In this document: in pieces, positions 32,773-43,806 of the stretch
Numbering within the stretch: the first letter of the stretch is position 1
How the letters are laid out: every line of letters starts with the position of its first letter
DNA from: Euryarchaeota archaeon UBA10
Lineage (GTDB): Archaea > Thermoplasmatota > Poseidoniia > Poseidoniales > Poseidoniaceae
DNA length: 58,822 nucleotides
Direction of reading: 5' to 3'
NCBI GenBank assembly: GCA_002498185.1
Contig: DAGO01000089.1
Coordinates: 12,118 to 70,939 of the forward strand
The notes under the pieces: generated by a model
The model's database searches: none
What the model saw: the letters and a program-made list of their open reading frames with translations, nothing else
Told to the model about the DNA's origin: nothing
Made by a program: the position numbers and the translations under genes

Positions 32773-33639
32773 ATGGTCGACATCAATACTGCCATGGCAG
32801 CGGCTGCCGCAGAAAGGCGAAACCGAGGCACTGGTGACAAGGAGAGAAAGAAAAATCGCTCTGGTGCAGACATGGGAATCGAGTCTTTTGACCCTGTCAA
32901 GCATGTATCTAAAGAAAAAGCTGACACTGTTTCAATGTGGCTAGTAATTTCTTTTGCAGCAACAATGTCGCTACTCATGCGATATGTTGCGATGCCTAAT
33001 TCGCAGGACAATTCAGACCTACTTTGGTTCATCCCTATGATGGCAATTTTCTTGTTACCCTCAATTCACAGGGCAATTCTTCCTGAAAAGTTCGTCGAAC
33101 ACTACACAAAAGGAACCTGGTTCAAGGCATCGTTCTTGCACATCTTTACGTGGTTAGCGCTAACTTTCCTTCTATCTAATGCACCATTTGCTGACATTGT
33201 TGCACCAGAAGTTGACGATGGTTGGGGTATGATTTCTTCTAGTGAAGAAGGATATGATTTCACTAAATCATCAGACGGTGAGGTTACACTAACCGAAGGC
33301 TATACTGGATCACATTTCATCGTCTTAGCATTCAGTGATAATTACGATGCTGCTGATGCTGAATATGCTATATCTTATTCATGGCTTGACAAAAATGAAA
33401 GTTCAGCAAATAATTCATGGTCTGAAATAGAAAGTACCGATGCTACTGCTCTAGATTCAGTTCGAACTCACAAGGATATTGATTACCCAGTTGCAATTGC
33501 AATTCCTGAAGGTTTGGAAGAAGGAAGTTATGACTTCGTAATCAAGGTAACAGAAGATGGTGACCCTTGGGAAAACACTAGGACTGTAACAATGACTCTA
33601 GTAGTTGAGGAATTGGTTGAAGAAGACTCAACTGAGTAA
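32773..33639 (+). CDS. membrane protein with C-terminal extracellular beta domain
   Basis: Unrecognised. From ATG 32773 the 288-residue protein has a basic, Ala-rich cytoplasmic N-terminus (about 1-45), three hydrophobic segments (about 53-70, 80-98 and 117-138) and an acidic, strand-rich exterior domain (about 145-285) with a closing strand DFVIKVTEDGDPWENT. A GTG at 32701 would lengthen it by 24 residues, but the sequence there looks non-coding. Its stop overlaps the convergent rfcS by 12 bases. Confidence 0.6.
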   Translation: MVDINTAMAAAAAERRNRGTGDKERKKNRSGADMGIESFDPVKHVSKEKADTVSMWLVISFAATMSLLMRYVAMPNSQDNSDLLWFIPMMAIFLLPSIHRAILPEKFVEHYTKGTWFKASFLHIFTWLALTFLLSNAPFADIVAPEVDDGWGMISSSEEGYDFTKSSDGEVTLTEGYTGSHFIVLAFSDNYDAADAEYAISYSWLDKNESSANNSWSEIESTDATALDSVRTHKDIDYPVAIAIPEGLEEGSYDFVIKVTEDGDPWENTRTVTMTLVVEELVEEDSTE

Positions 33640-34581
33640 CTTTGACAGCCTTGCAGTCAGAGCGTCTAATTGGATAGCTTCCCCACCGCCTTCGACCAAT
33701 CTAAAATCGATTTCAGCCATCAATTCCGTGAGTTCCAATTTTTGAATCTCTGATAAGAAATCAGCACCGTACAATTCGCGATGCAATTGGTTAACGAAAT
33801 CTGTTCCTGCTAACCCGTACTTGTCCAATAACTCTCGCAATCTTCTGCGGGCGGCATGGAAACCGTCCTGCCTGCAAGCCATTAGGTACTGGTGAAGTGA
33901 TTCAGGAGGTGCAGTTGCACTCGTCTCATAGATTAGAGATCTCGAGACATTTTTTTCAAGAGCTGCAGCGACTTGAAGGGCTGTAATCGCTTTTCTCAAA
34001 TCTCCTTGAGAGATTCTTACCAATGCTTCAGCAGCCTCATCATCAAGTCCGACCTTTTCCAAACTAGCCACAGATTTTACCTGGTCTAATACATCAGCAT
34101 CAGCTAGTGGCCTAAATCTGAATACGGCACATCGGCTCTGAATTGGTTCGATAATTTTACTAGAATAGTTGCAGGAGAGAATGAATCTGCAGGTTTGAGC
34201 GTATTGTTCCATAATTCTTCTCAGTGCACCTTGAGCATCATGGGTCAGGGCATCTGCTTCATCGAGGAAAATAATCTTGAATTTCGCATCGCCATAAGGC
34301 GAGGTTCTAGCAAACTGCTTGACCTTGGTTCGAATACTCTCCAATTTTCTCTCATCGCTAGCATTCATCTCCAACAAATTGTTCCTGAATTCTGGGCCGA
34401 AAACATCCCTTGTCAACGCCATAGCAGCAGTCGTTTTTCCAGTCCCGGGTGGACCAGCGAAAAGTAAGTGCGGGAAGTCTGCCAGGTTGGCATATGAAGC
34501 CAATCTTTGAACGACAGAGGACTGACCACGTATGTCGCCAACCGTCCGGGGTCGATGACGTTCAACCCAAAGTTCGCTCAT
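33628..34581 (-). CDS. rfcS: replication factor C small subunit (clamp loader)
   Basis: RfcS and RfcL load the PCNA ring on primed DNA. The 317-residue protein has the canonical boxes: LWVERHRPRTVGDIRGQ (RFC box II), FAGPPGTGKTTAAM (Walker A, 43-50), KIIFLDEADALTHDAQGALRRIMEQY (Walker B), FILSCNYSSKIIEPIQSRCAVFRF (sensor 1 and SRC) and GDLRKAITALQ (sensor 2). The C-terminal collar domain is complete. ATG 34581 (MSELWVERHR) is chosen over 34590 because the family starts there. The promoter region shares the 132-base divergent spacer with the giant surface protein. RfcL is not in the window. Confidence 0.95.
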   Translation of the reverse strand: MSELWVERHRPRTVGDIRGQSSVVQRLASYANLADFPHLLFAGPPGTGKTTAAMALTRDVFGPEFRNNLLEMNASDERKLESIRTKVKQFARTSPYGDAKFKIIFLDEADALTHDAQGALRRIMEQYAQTCRFILSCNYSSKIIEPIQSRCAVFRFRPLADADVLDQVKSVASLEKVGLDDEAAEALVRISQGDLRKAITALQVAAALEKNVSRSLIYETSATAPPESLHQYLMACRQDGFHAARRRLRELLDKYGLAGTDFVNQLHRELYGADFLSEIQKLELTELMAEIDFRLVEGGGEAIQLDALTARLSKLLS

Positions 34582-34647
34582 ACTGCGCAAGTCACAACAG
34601 GACGAACTTGAACCTTCGCTTTAGCAAAAAATACCCTATTTGGAATC

Positions 34648-34666
34648 GGCCACCCTACGGGTGGCC
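34648..34666. repeat. GC-rich inverted repeat between divergent promoters
   Basis: GGCCACCC-TAC-GGGTGGCC has perfect 8-base arms and a 3-base spacer. It lies midway between rfcS and the giant surface gene and ends ten bases before the TATA box of the latter, so it could be an operator for either gene. Confidence 0.5.
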
Positions 34667-34676
34667 AGCCGAAAGG

Positions 34677-34686
34677 AAACTATACC
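34677..34686 (+). promoter_or_regulatory. TATA box of the giant surface protein
   Basis: AAACTATACC lies 28-37 bases before the ATG at 34714, the right distance for a TATA box with a very short leader. A GGAGTGTGA element resembling GGAGGTGA sits four bases before that ATG. Confidence 0.5.
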
Positions 34687-34713
34687 CCCTCCTTCAGTGG
34701 GAGTGTGAGCCCC

Positions 34714-37700
34714 ATGTCGACGAACAGCCGTGACCGCCGTAAAATTACGACTTCTTTGCTACTGGTTTTGATGTTTTTATTCGCAGATTTATCGCTGCCA
34801 CAAGCAATTCCAAACTGGACAAACGATGAACTGGATGACACTGTAACCATCATGCAAACTACTTCAGCATTCAATGTCAGCAAAGACGCTGGAATCCTAT
34901 CCTCTACTCCAAATTCGAATTACGGAACAGACGAAACCGCTACCTTGGGCTTAGGTATTTCCGGTGAGTCACGTATTCTGATTTCGTTCAACAATTCGGT
35001 TCCTAGTGGAGACATGGTCACTGATTCTATTCTCGAATTAACTTGTGGTATCGACCCGCTAACAATCAGTTCAATCGATATTTTTGCATCAAGATTGAAA
35101 ACATCCTGGGATGAAGCAAATGTAACTTGGACCAGCCCTGATGATGGAGACAATTGGGGACTATCTGGTGCTGATGATGATTCTGATCGTGACACGTGGG
35201 AACCACCATTCTACGGATATGCAAACAACACATTTCAAATCAATGTAACCGCTATCGTCCAAGATGCTGTAATCAATTCACGAGGCTCAATTGACATATT
35301 GCTAGCGGCAACTGGTAGCGAATACACTTGCCACATGTCTGAATCAACAGACACTAACAGCAGGCCATCACTCTCAATTACCCACCAAAATGGAACTCAT
35401 TCTAACGGAGGTAGCCTAGCACCAAACTTCGTAGATGATGGTTCTGCATTGATGGATGAAGATGAATTCCTTCTGAAAGCTGCAACGAATCCTGAACTAT
35501 CATGGGATAGCATGTCCGGTAGCCATGCACAGGTACAGCTATCAAACAATATCGATTTCATATCTGATTCCGATAGTGCTTGGTATTACAACACTGTAGA
35601 CAATTCTTCTCTTTTCACGATTAATGCTGGCACAGGTGAAGGGGCAATGACTGTACCTAACGGGCATGAGTTGTCAAACTCCACCACTATGTACTACAGA
35701 ATGAGAGCGGTTGATTCCGCAGGAACAATCGGTACGTGGAACTCTGGATATTTCCACTTACCAGGACATTCTGTGTCTGAAGTAGACGGATACGGGCAGT
35801 TCACATTTAGTTTCGATGACTTAGGCTTAGTCGAGAAAACTATCGAGGATTCATTCATTGATTCAACTGGTGCTGTAAAGAATACTAACATGGGAAGTGA
35901 AGCAAACATTACTGTTGGTTCATCATCTTCAGCAGACCAATATGGATTGTTAAGATTGAATCTTGATGATGTAGGTATGCACCATAACTCTTCGATCGTT
36001 TCTGCAACTCTATCCTTGGACAGAGTTTCATTCAGCGGTTCAGCCGAGGTCAGTTTCCATATCATGGATGGAGAAGATTGGACTGAATCCGGTGTGACTT
36101 GGAGAAAATACGACGGTACGTACTACTGGGATGACGGAGGCAGAGTCCCTTCGATGTCAGTGGGTCAATTTGAAGGGGACCAATCATCATCTGCAATCGA
36201 GGTCAATCTCACTGCTGCAATTCAAAAATGGATTGACGACAATAATGCAGGTTCAACCACATCAGAATCGCTGGAATTGATGATGGTTGCATCCACTTGG
36301 GGAATAGAAGAATCATCTTCCAAGTTCGTCAACCTTTGCAGCACTGAAGCTACAGGTTGTGACCAACCAAAACTGGACATCACATACGACTGGGGGAGCA
36401 ATGGGCCACCTGCTAGCCCTACTCATCTTTCGCCGACTGATGGACACTCAGTCTGGAACCTAACAGGTGACAATCTATCTGGAAATACAACCCCTACTCT
36501 ATTCTGGGATGGAAGTATCTCTTGGACTGGAGACATGTTGATGCAGGTAGCCACAGACCAAGAATACAGAAACATAGTTCGCTCTTTCAACACTGCAACA
36601 ACTTCGGAGTTCAGTGAAACTGACGGAAACTGGTCAGTTCCTGGTGACGATTCTTTGCAGGATGGAGTCATGTACCATTGGAGAATGGCACAGGTCGACT
36701 CTAGTTCTCACCACCACTCATGGTGGTCAACTTCTTCTTTCCTTGTCTCTGGATTAGAATCCGAATACTTGCAGGACGATGAACACCGCTTGAGGTTATC
36801 ACATGGAAATGCAACCACGGCAGGCGACGCACCAAGTTGTGAGGACACTTACATTGACAGTGGAACACCTAGTAACAACTACAATGGTGAAGATGAGATG
36901 CAAGTCTCATACAACACATTCCCTTCAGAAACCTCTATTCTTCTAGGGTGTGACCTTACTAGCCATCTTCTACCTGATGGATACGCAGTGAAGACTGCTA
37001 CGCTCAAGATGAGATTGGCAGACTATCCATCGGGAACACCAACCCTTGGGGCATGGGAAAGCAGACAACATAACTGGTCTGAATCAGCTGCGACATGGTC
37101 TACATTTGATGGCACCAACAGTTGGGGTACCAGCGGAGCAAAGGGTTGGGAGAGAGCTGGATTATTGGACACTGAATCACTAGGGAATTCTTACTCCGCA
37201 GGCGATTGGGTCGAGCTAGATATTACTCTAGCAGTTCAAAATGCAATGCGTGAAAACCGCTCGGTAGATTTGATTCTAGGAATCGTTGGAGTAGGCTCTG
37301 GCGCTGACAGAGACGCACTATTCTATCCTAACAGTGCGAACTCACCGAACAGGCCTGAGATTTCATTCGTTTATGTGCCAGGTTCTGACGCACTACCCTC
37401 CGAACCTGTTCCCCAAACGCCGTTGAATGGTTCATGGTCGGTTGAAACCGGAATCAATCCTGCACCAGATACCTCTCCACAGTTGACTTGGAACCTAACC
37501 TCAACAGGAGTTACTATTGGAGGATGGTCTATTGAGATGGATACATCCTCAAGTTTCGATTCACCTAACTTGGTAATGGCTACAAGTTGGACAGACACTG
37601 GATTTGATGTTACCAATCAAACATACGACATGACATCAGAATTGCAGACCGGAAATACATGGCACTGGAGAGTTAGAGCGACTAGCGCTACAAACCAAAT

Positions 37701-40700
37701 CGGAAATTGGTCTGATTCATTCCACTTCTTGCTACCAGACATAACAACTTGGAGTATTGATTCGAATACTGCGGCTGTAGAGTTACACCACAGACAAGCA
37801 ATGCCTGCACTAAATCTGCCTAATTTCATTGACACTTGGGTTGCGGACTCAGGCGTAGGTGCAACTTCTGACCAATCATCGTCTTCAACCTTCAAAGTTG
37901 GAACTAGTACCAGCGGAGAAAACGCCACTGCACTGATTAAGATTCCATTAACTGAATTACCAAACCCACAAAATGCGCACATTTCAGATGCTGTTCTGAA
38001 CTTGTATGCTCAGTTTGGCTCTGATACAGGAAATGCAGTATCAGTACACCCTGCTCTAGTAGCATGGAATACCAGCGCTAATGGAACAACCTATGACGGC
38101 ATCAACAATTGGTCTAGCCCAGGAGCTATGGGAGCAAACGACCGAGGCGCTATGTCTGATGTGCAACAGGGTGCATCCGCAGATTGGATGGAGTTCGATG
38201 TTACAGAATTGGTTCAAGACGCCTTTGCAAACGGTGAATCTCACCTCTCCTTGATGATTGTAGGTTCAATTGGAGAGGGGCAAACAATCTTCTCATCAAC
38301 TGACGGACTTGCGAGCGAAAGGCCATGGCTAAATCTAACTTGGTCTAGTGGAAATGCATCGTCTCCTGAAGTTGCTGGAACAAACACTAACCCAACAATT
38401 GATGAAATCATTTGGGACACCTCTACTCACGCATTGCTTCCTGGAGCAACACCAACCTTCGCATGGAGCCACCCTAACGCATCAAACGTCGATGATTGGA
38501 GAATTTTCATCTGGGAAGATTACAATGACGAAAGAGCAGGTTGGACAATGTATGACAGTAGGGATTCTTCTGAAGGTTGGGACATTACCAATCTGACATG
38601 GACTTCGCCTGACGACCTATCAACCGGCGAATCGTACGAATGGTTCATTCAGCCAATTACTGACGATATTCTTGGAGCTAGAGGACAGGACACAATTTTC
38701 CACATACCTGCTGAAACTGGAAACAGTATCAATTCAACAGATGCTGAAATTACTCTGCAGGAAGGACAAATTGTCGAAGCCCTAGATTATCCTGCAATTT
38801 TCATGGACACTTACATTGACTCTGGATCAACAAATCAAGCATTTGAATCATCTCAGCGCCTATTACTGGGTAGGTCTAATTATTCATCTTCATTGAACTA
38901 CAGGTCTGTTTCCTTGCTGATGGTTAATTGGTCAAGTATGCCAATTCCAGCATCGCATGAGTTCATCTCTGCCACATTGACATTGCACAAACTGAGTGGT
39001 GGAGAGGATGGACAAGAGACCGTAAAAATAGCTGTATGCGAAATGTTCGATGAATGGAATCAAAGCGCTACTTGGAATGGCCCTACAGGCAGCAATTCAA
39101 GTTACACAGAACAGGAGTATAGTGGAGGTTGCGATACCCCATTCGAAGTTACAAGTGTAGCGCATGATGACTATACTGTTGATTTCGACATCACCTACGC
39201 TGTCCAACACGCCCATGCAAATGGAAGTGATGAAGTAAACCTAGGATTCTATGTTGTAGTCAACACATCTGACGAATGGCATTTCGCTAGTAGCGACTAC
39301 ACACCAGATGAATCTAAGAGACCTGAATTAAGTCTAGAGTGGAGGACTGGGGCACAGTGGCTTCCTTCTAAGCCAACAAATCTTCATCCTCTAGATGGTG
39401 AGACTATTTGGGACGAGAGTGCGTCAAGACCGCGTGGAGCTGACAATACTACAATGAATTGGTCTTCATCTGTAAACAACGAAACACGTTGGATTATGGA
39501 ATACTCCACAGAGCCATCATTCACAAATGAAACTTTGACTCTCAACCATGATTTCACAGATAACGGAACATTCAATGGAACATGGGACATTTCCAACTTG
39601 TCCTTCACGATTGAAAATAACATTACTGGAGATTACTGGCTTTACTGGAGAGTAAGGGCTGACCAAGACCATCGACTTGGAAGATGGTCTTCAGTCCATG
39701 CATTCAGAGTTCCAAATGCAATAGGTAGCGATGATGGAGCAGGCAATAATACTGTTACTCTGTTCCAGGGTTCAGTGTTTGAGGACACAGGTGATTTACC
39801 AGGAGTTCCTGACGCTACTATAGATTCTAACCGACCTAATTCTGCACTTGGCGATAACGGCCAACTAGATTTGGGAATATCGGCAGCTGGTTCTGGTGAA
39901 TCGAAGATTATCCTGACATTCGACTTGTCAGAATTACCATTCCCTGCAGCAATGACTCCTACCAATGCTTTGTTGGGGTTATACAGGCATAATGTTACTG
40001 GAACTTCATCTTTGACAGTTAGCGCACACGCATGTGATGCCTTTGCAGAAGACACCGTAACCTGGAATACTGCGCCTACATGTTCTTCGAGCGAAGTTAC
40101 TCGCTCAACTATGTTGGTTACTCCTACAAACGGATGGCAAGTATGGGATATTACATCGCTAGCACAATCTAATGTAGCCGATGGAAATAATACTCTAACC
40201 ATAATGTTGCAGTCTGTAGGAACTCCTAGCTCTGGACATTCCTTCCATGATAATTCGCATAGCCAATATAGGCCGAAACTTATCCTAGATTATGTTGATA
40301 ACGTGGACGGAGTTATTCCACCCGGTCAACCAACTCTAACATATCCTGGAGACGGAGATATCCTATACAATACCAGTACTTGGGTTCTAGAGTCTTTAGA
40401 CAAACCACAGTTGACATGGAATGCTGTAACTGATGCAACAGGTTACATTGTTACCATTGCAGACATCAATGGTGAACTGAAATACAAGTCATGGGAAGAC
40501 AATGAAATCAATGGAACTACATTCACATTCAGTCAAAATCTGACCGCTGGACAAGTTTACACTTGGTGGGTTCAAGCAATCAATGGCTCAATTCCAGGCC
40601 CTTCATCGAGCCGCAGAGCATTTGCAATCGGAATTCCTGTAGACCATTCATACAACGATGACCACACTTGGACATATACATTCCAGACAGGAAATGAAGT

Positions 40701-43700
40701 CGCAGATTTGGGGCACACCAACATCAGAGATTCTTACATTGGAAGCGGATTTGCTAACACGAATCACGGTTCTGAATCTATGATGGTCGGTACAAATTGT
40801 GAAGGAGCAAATACCGAATGTCGAATGATCTTCGCTCTTGATAACAGCCAGATTCCTTTGCCAATGGCTGCCAAGATTCATTCGGCTTCAATTAATCTGC
40901 AAGTTGAATCTGCAGCATCAGGAACCATGACATTGAGTGTTCACAGACTACTAACTAACGCTTGGTCACAAGCAGGTTCTACTTGGAACAGCTCCTCTGC
41001 CGGAGTTTCATGGAGCGCTGGTGGAATGACCGCTGGTGTTGAATATGATTCGACACCTATCTCAAGTGTCACAATCAATTCTGGAACCACTGAAGTTTGG
41101 ATGGATATCGGTCATTCTAGTATGTTGATGGATGGAGACCATGGTTGGATTGTAATTGCAAGCACCCCTGCAGGTTCACCTTCATGGGTTGAGTTCTACT
41201 CTAGCGAACACTCATTGGAGGAGAGGCCAAAGATTCTGATCAATTACACTGACGTACATTCAGTATCTATCTCTCCTTCCGGTTCAACAACCGATGCGGA
41301 CACAACAGTTCAGTTCTCACACATTCTAAACGATGCACTGGGAGGAATGGTTTCCGAAGATGTTGTTTGGGATTCAAGTGACGGTACAATCAACTCGACT
41401 GGAGTGTACACGCCAATGTCAGTTGGAACACACGATATTACTGCATGTTTCGGTGTAATCTGTACCACTGAGAGCATTACTGTAACACCTGGAGCACCTG
41501 TAACTCTAATTGTAGATGAAATATCCAGCACAATAACAGCTGATGAATCATTCACAATTATGGCACATGTCGAAGACGCAAATGGCAACACTGTCCCTGG
41601 AATGACTATTACATACACACCAAGCAATGGAACAATGAGTGGAACTACATTCTACCCATACACTGCTGGTTCTCAAACCGTGACAGTTGGATGGAGTACT
41701 CAGACAATTGATGTTACAATCGATGTTGTTGGCGGTGCCCCAGTGTACTACGAGACTTCAGGATGTGAGGAAGTAATCCACGCTGGAGAAACCTGTCAAC
41801 TCACTTGGACGTTACACGACCAATATGGAAATATGCTCAACCTCGAAGTTGGTGGAGGAATTACTTGGACCGTTGGCGGAGGAGTATTCACTGAAGCCAA
41901 TGGAACATTCTTCGCTATGACTGTTGGTAATTATGTCATCAACATGTCTTCGACTGGAGGAATATACCACGAGATTCCAATTCAGATTACACATGGTGAA
42001 ATGGCAAGCTTAGAGATTGATGCGTCTGACACATTCGTTACTGCTGATGATATCGTCTGGCTGAACACAACTCGAATCGACATAATGGGTAACCGCCTAT
42101 CAGTAGTAATTCCACAGGAGAATTGGACCATCAGTGATGGAATGATTACTGCAGGTCAACCTGCAGAGTGGCATGCTCAAAGGCGTGGTTCTAAGACACT
42201 AACTGCAAGTTATGCTGGAATGGAAAGTAGTGTAGTTGTGCAAGTTAGTGAAGGTGCAATTACCGGTCTCGTTCTGGTGATTGATTCTGTAGATTCAACT
42301 GGTTCCCTACAGGAGATAACTGCTGATGATGAAATCACAATCAAGGTCAAGGCTGTTGACTCAGATGGCAACAGATGGACTGAGAATGTTGCATGGACAA
42401 TTGAACACGTTCAGTACACTGACCAAAGTGTGTTACAAGAGATGACTTATGGTTCAACCACTATGTTCGTTCCAGTATTCGCATCAGATTCATTCTACAC
42501 ACTGCGTGCAACATACACGGATGCCAACATTACGATTGAAGTGACATTGGACATATCTGTTGACCATGGTGATTTGATCAGTGTATCTTTGATTCAACCG
42601 GTAGAATTGACTCAGAATATTGATGCTGACAACAGTTTGCAATTCCTACCTCAGTTGACTGATGGTGATGGTAACATCATCGACCCGTCAATCGTATCCT
42701 ATACTTTGGAAAACACTGATTCGGGAGAGAAAACAAACATCACTTCAGTCATAGTTGGTAACTCTGGCATTTGGGAAGCATCGACTGTTGGTAATTGGTC
42801 AATCACTGCTTGGGCTATCTCAAGTAGTGGATACAACATCTCTGAGACAGTCACGATTTCGGTCGAACATGGAGATGCAGTCACCGTCGATATCGACGTC
42901 ATTGCGAACTCTGCGAAAGCTGGTGACGTGTACACACTAACAATCACAGGTACTGACGCCGATGGAAACACATTCCTAGAGAGTGTTCTATGGACTCAGG
43001 ACAACAAGGCTGTACCTGCTTCAACAATTGCGGGGTCTGGAGGAATCTACAACTGGAGTGCGACAACTGCTGGAGAGCACACATTCAAGTTCCGCTCACC
43101 TAGTGGTGCAGAGGACACATGGACAGTGACGGTTGTTCCTCATCAAACTGTCAGCAGAATCGAGTTGACCATCCTTGATGAATCCGTGCTTCAACTAGAG
43201 ACATTCGATATTGAAGTGAGAACATTCGATGCTTGGGAGAATGAAATCCCAGTACCGCCAGAAACTCAAGTTAAGTTAACTGGCAGAATGACTGCTGAAG
43301 AAACCGAGAACGGTAAGTGGACAATCACCACCTTAGATGCAGAAGAGCAAACCGTAATGATTGCTGTTCACAACAAGGAAGTGTCAGACACAATTGTTGT
43401 CGAAGGCACTTTCATGGGATTCTTTGAAGCAGGAGGAACCTTGTATTACGCAGGAGGAATCCTAGCAATCCTAGTTGTAATCGTATTGCTGGTAGTGATT
43501 GTAATGGTTCTGCGCTCAGGAGGGTCTGATTACGATGACGATGACGACGATGATGACGACTATGAGTACGAAGAGGAAGAAACCGTGGCTCCTGCCGCTG
43601 CGGGACCTAGTGGACCACCAGTGGCAGCAGGTGGTCAAGAAGATTGGATGAGTGATTATCGCGTCGATGAAGATAACGTTGAGTGGGGAGAGGATGAGAA

Positions 43701-43758
43701 CGGAACCTGGTGGTACCGTGACCCTGGAACTACTGAATGGAATGAATGGGCGGACTGA
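34714..43758 (+). CDS. giant surface protein: seven DNRLRE-like domains plus Ig-like repeats, C-terminal anchor
   Basis: About 3014 residues. A signal peptide (about 5-27) is followed by seven repeats of a DNRLRE/disaggregatase-related beta domain. Their openings (SFIDSTG, DTYIDSG, DTWVADSG, DTYIDSG, ATIDSNR, DSYIGSG) fall at about 34860, 35840, 36840, 37830, 38800, 39810 and 40725. Each has a W-(S/T)-E/Q-x-x-x-T-W segment and is separated by Fn3-like modules (P-x-L-x-x-P-x-D-G). About seven Ig-like (Big) domains follow (41250-43420), then one membrane helix (about 2909-2932), a run of nine Asp and a cytoplasmic tail ending NGTWWYRDPGTTEWNEW. DNRLRE domains occur in glycan-binding or cell-surface proteins. 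Role inferred: adhesion or particle/polysaccharide binding. GTG at 34705 is an alternative start. Confidence 0.8.
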   Translation: MSTNSRDRRKITTSLLLVLMFLFADLSLPQAIPNWTNDELDDTVTIMQTTSAFNVSKDAGILSSTPNSNYGTDETATLGLGISGESRILISFNNSVPSGDMVTDSILELTCGIDPLTISSIDIFASRLKTSWDEANVTWTSPDDGDNWGLSGADDDSDRDTWEPPFYGYANNTFQINVTAIVQDAVINSRGSIDILLAATGSEYTCHMSESTDTNSRPSLSITHQNGTHSNGGSLAPNFVDDGSALMDEDEFLLKAATNPELSWDSMSGSHAQVQLSNNIDFISDSDSAWYYNTVDNSSLFTINAGTGEGAMTVPNGHELSNSTTMYYRMRAVDSAGTIGTWNSGYFHLPGHSVSEVDGYGQFTFSFDDLGLVEKTIEDSFIDSTGAVKNTNMGSEANITVGSSSSADQYGLLRLNLDDVGMHHNSSIVSATLSLDRVSFSGSAEVSFHIMDGEDWTESGVTWRKYDGTYYWDDGGRVPSMSVGQFEGDQSSSAIEVNLTAAIQKWIDDNNAGSTTSESLELMMVASTWGIEESSSKFVNLCSTEATGCDQPKLDITYDWGSNGPPASPTHLSPTDGHSVWNLTGDNLSGNTTPTLFWDGSISWTGDMLMQVATDQEYRNIVRSFNTATTSEFSETDGNWSVPGDDSLQDGVMYHWRMAQVDSSSHHHSWWSTSSFLVSGLESEYLQDDEHRLRLSHGNATTAGDAPSCEDTYIDSGTPSNNYNGEDEMQVSYNTFPSETSILLGCDLTSHLLPDGYAVKTATLKMRLADYPSGTPTLGAWESRQHNWSESAATWSTFDGTNSWGTSGAKGWERAGLLDTESLGNSYSAGDWVELDITLAVQNAMRENRSVDLILGIVGVGSGADRDALFYPNSANSPNRPEISFVYVPGSDALPSEPVPQTPLNGSWSVETGINPAPDTSPQLTWNLTSTGVTIGGWSIEMDTSSSFDSPNLVMATSWTDTGFDVTNQTYDMTSELQTGNTWHWRVRATSATNQIGNWSDSFHFLLPDITTWSIDSNTAAVELHHRQAMPALNLPNFIDTWVADSGVGATSDQSSSSTFKVGTSTSGENATALIKIPLTELPNPQNAHISDAVLNLYAQFGSDTGNAVSVHPALVAWNTSANGTTYDGINNWSSPGAMGANDRGAMSDVQQGASADWMEFDVTELVQDAFANGESHLSLMIVGSIGEGQTIFSSTDGLASERPWLNLTWSSGNASSPEVAGTNTNPTIDEIIWDTSTHALLPGATPTFAWSHPNASNVDDWRIFIWEDYNDERAGWTMYDSRDSSEGWDITNLTWTSPDDLSTGESYEWFIQPITDDILGARGQDTIFHIPAETGNSINSTDAEITLQEGQIVEALDYPAIFMDTYIDSGSTNQAFESSQRLLLGRSNYSSSLNYRSVSLLMVNWSSMPIPASHEFISATLTLHKLSGGEDGQETVKIAVCEMFDEWNQSATWNGPTGSNSSYTEQEYSGGCDTPFEVTSVAHDDYTVDFDITYAVQHAHANGSDEVNLGFYVVVNTSDEWHFASSDYTPDESKRPELSLEWRTGAQWLPSKPTNLHPLDGETIWDESASRPRGADNTTMNWSSSVNNETRWIMEYSTEPSFTNETLTLNHDFTDNGTFNGTWDISNLSFTIENNITGDYWLYWRVRADQDHRLGRWSSVHAFRVPNAIGSDDGAGNNTVTLFQGSVFEDTGDLPGVPDATIDSNRPNSALGDNGQLDLGISAAGSGESKIILTFDLSELPFPAAMTPTNALLGLYRHNVTGTSSLTVSAHACDAFAEDTVTWNTAPTCSSSEVTRSTMLVTPTNGWQVWDITSLAQSNVADGNNTLTIMLQSVGTPSSGHSFHDNSHSQYRPKLILDYVDNVDGVIPPGQPTLTYPGDGDILYNTSTWVLESLDKPQLTWNAVTDATGYIVTIADINGELKYKSWEDNEINGTTFTFSQNLTAGQVYTWWVQAINGSIPGPSSSRRAFAIGIPVDHSYNDDHTWTYTFQTGNEVADLGHTNIRDSYIGSGFANTNHGSESMMVGTNCEGANTECRMIFALDNSQIPLPMAAKIHSASINLQVESAASGTMTLSVHRLLTNAWSQAGSTWNSSSAGVSWSAGGMTAGVEYDSTPISSVTINSGTTEVWMDIGHSSMLMDGDHGWIVIASTPAGSPSWVEFYSSEHSLEERPKILINYTDVHSVSISPSGSTTDADTTVQFSHILNDALGGMVSEDVVWDSSDGTINSTGVYTPMSVGTHDITACFGVICTTESITVTPGAPVTLIVDEISSTITADESFTIMAHVEDANGNTVPGMTITYTPSNGTMSGTTFYPYTAGSQTVTVGWSTQTIDVTIDVVGGAPVYYETSGCEEVIHAGETCQLTWTLHDQYGNMLNLEVGGGITWTVGGGVFTEANGTFFAMTVGNYVINMSSTGGIYHEIPIQITHGEMASLEIDASDTFVTADDIVWLNTTRIDIMGNRLSVVIPQENWTISDGMITAGQPAEWHAQRRGSKTLTASYAGMESSVVVQVSEGAITGLVLVIDSVDSTGSLQEITADDEITIKVKAVDSDGNRWTENVAWTIEHVQYTDQSVLQEMTYGSTTMFVPVFASDSFYTLRATYTDANITIEVTLDISVDHGDLISVSLIQPVELTQNIDADNSLQFLPQLTDGDGNIIDPSIVSYTLENTDSGEKTNITSVIVGNSGIWEASTVGNWSITAWAISSSGYNISETVTISVEHGDAVTVDIDVIANSAKAGDVYTLTITGTDADGNTFLESVLWTQDNKAVPASTIAGSGGIYNWSATTAGEHTFKFRSPSGAEDTWTVTVVPHQTVSRIELTILDESVLQLETFDIEVRTFDAWENEIPVPPETQVKLTGRMTAEETENGKWTITTLDAEEQTVMIAVHNKEVSDTIVVEGTFMGFFEAGGTLYYAGGILAILVVIVLLVVIVMVLRSGGSDYDDDDDDDDDYEYEEEETVAPAAAGPSGPPVAAGGQEDWMSDYRVDEDNVEWGEDENGTWWYRDPGTTEWNEWAD

Positions 43759-43763
43759 AAGAA

Positions 43764-43773
43764 ACCTATACAA
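43764..43773 (+). promoter_or_regulatory. TATA box between the two surface protein genes
   Basis: ACCTATACAA lies 34-43 bases before the GTG start at 43807 and six bases past the preceding stop, which would allow the second surface gene its own transcript. Confidence 0.4.
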
Positions 43774-43806
43774 TGGTAGAGATGAATGGAGTAAAAGGGG
43801 ATTAAT

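Noticed and set aside
39642..40202. Minus-strand frame of 186 codons inside the giant surface gene
   Set aside because: Antisense to repeat-containing coding sequence; no motif and no promoter or ribosome-binding site.
43534..43563. GAT/GAC-rich tandem run resembling a microsatellite
   Set aside because: It encodes the in-frame poly-Asp tract of the giant surface protein tail and is explained as coding low complexity.
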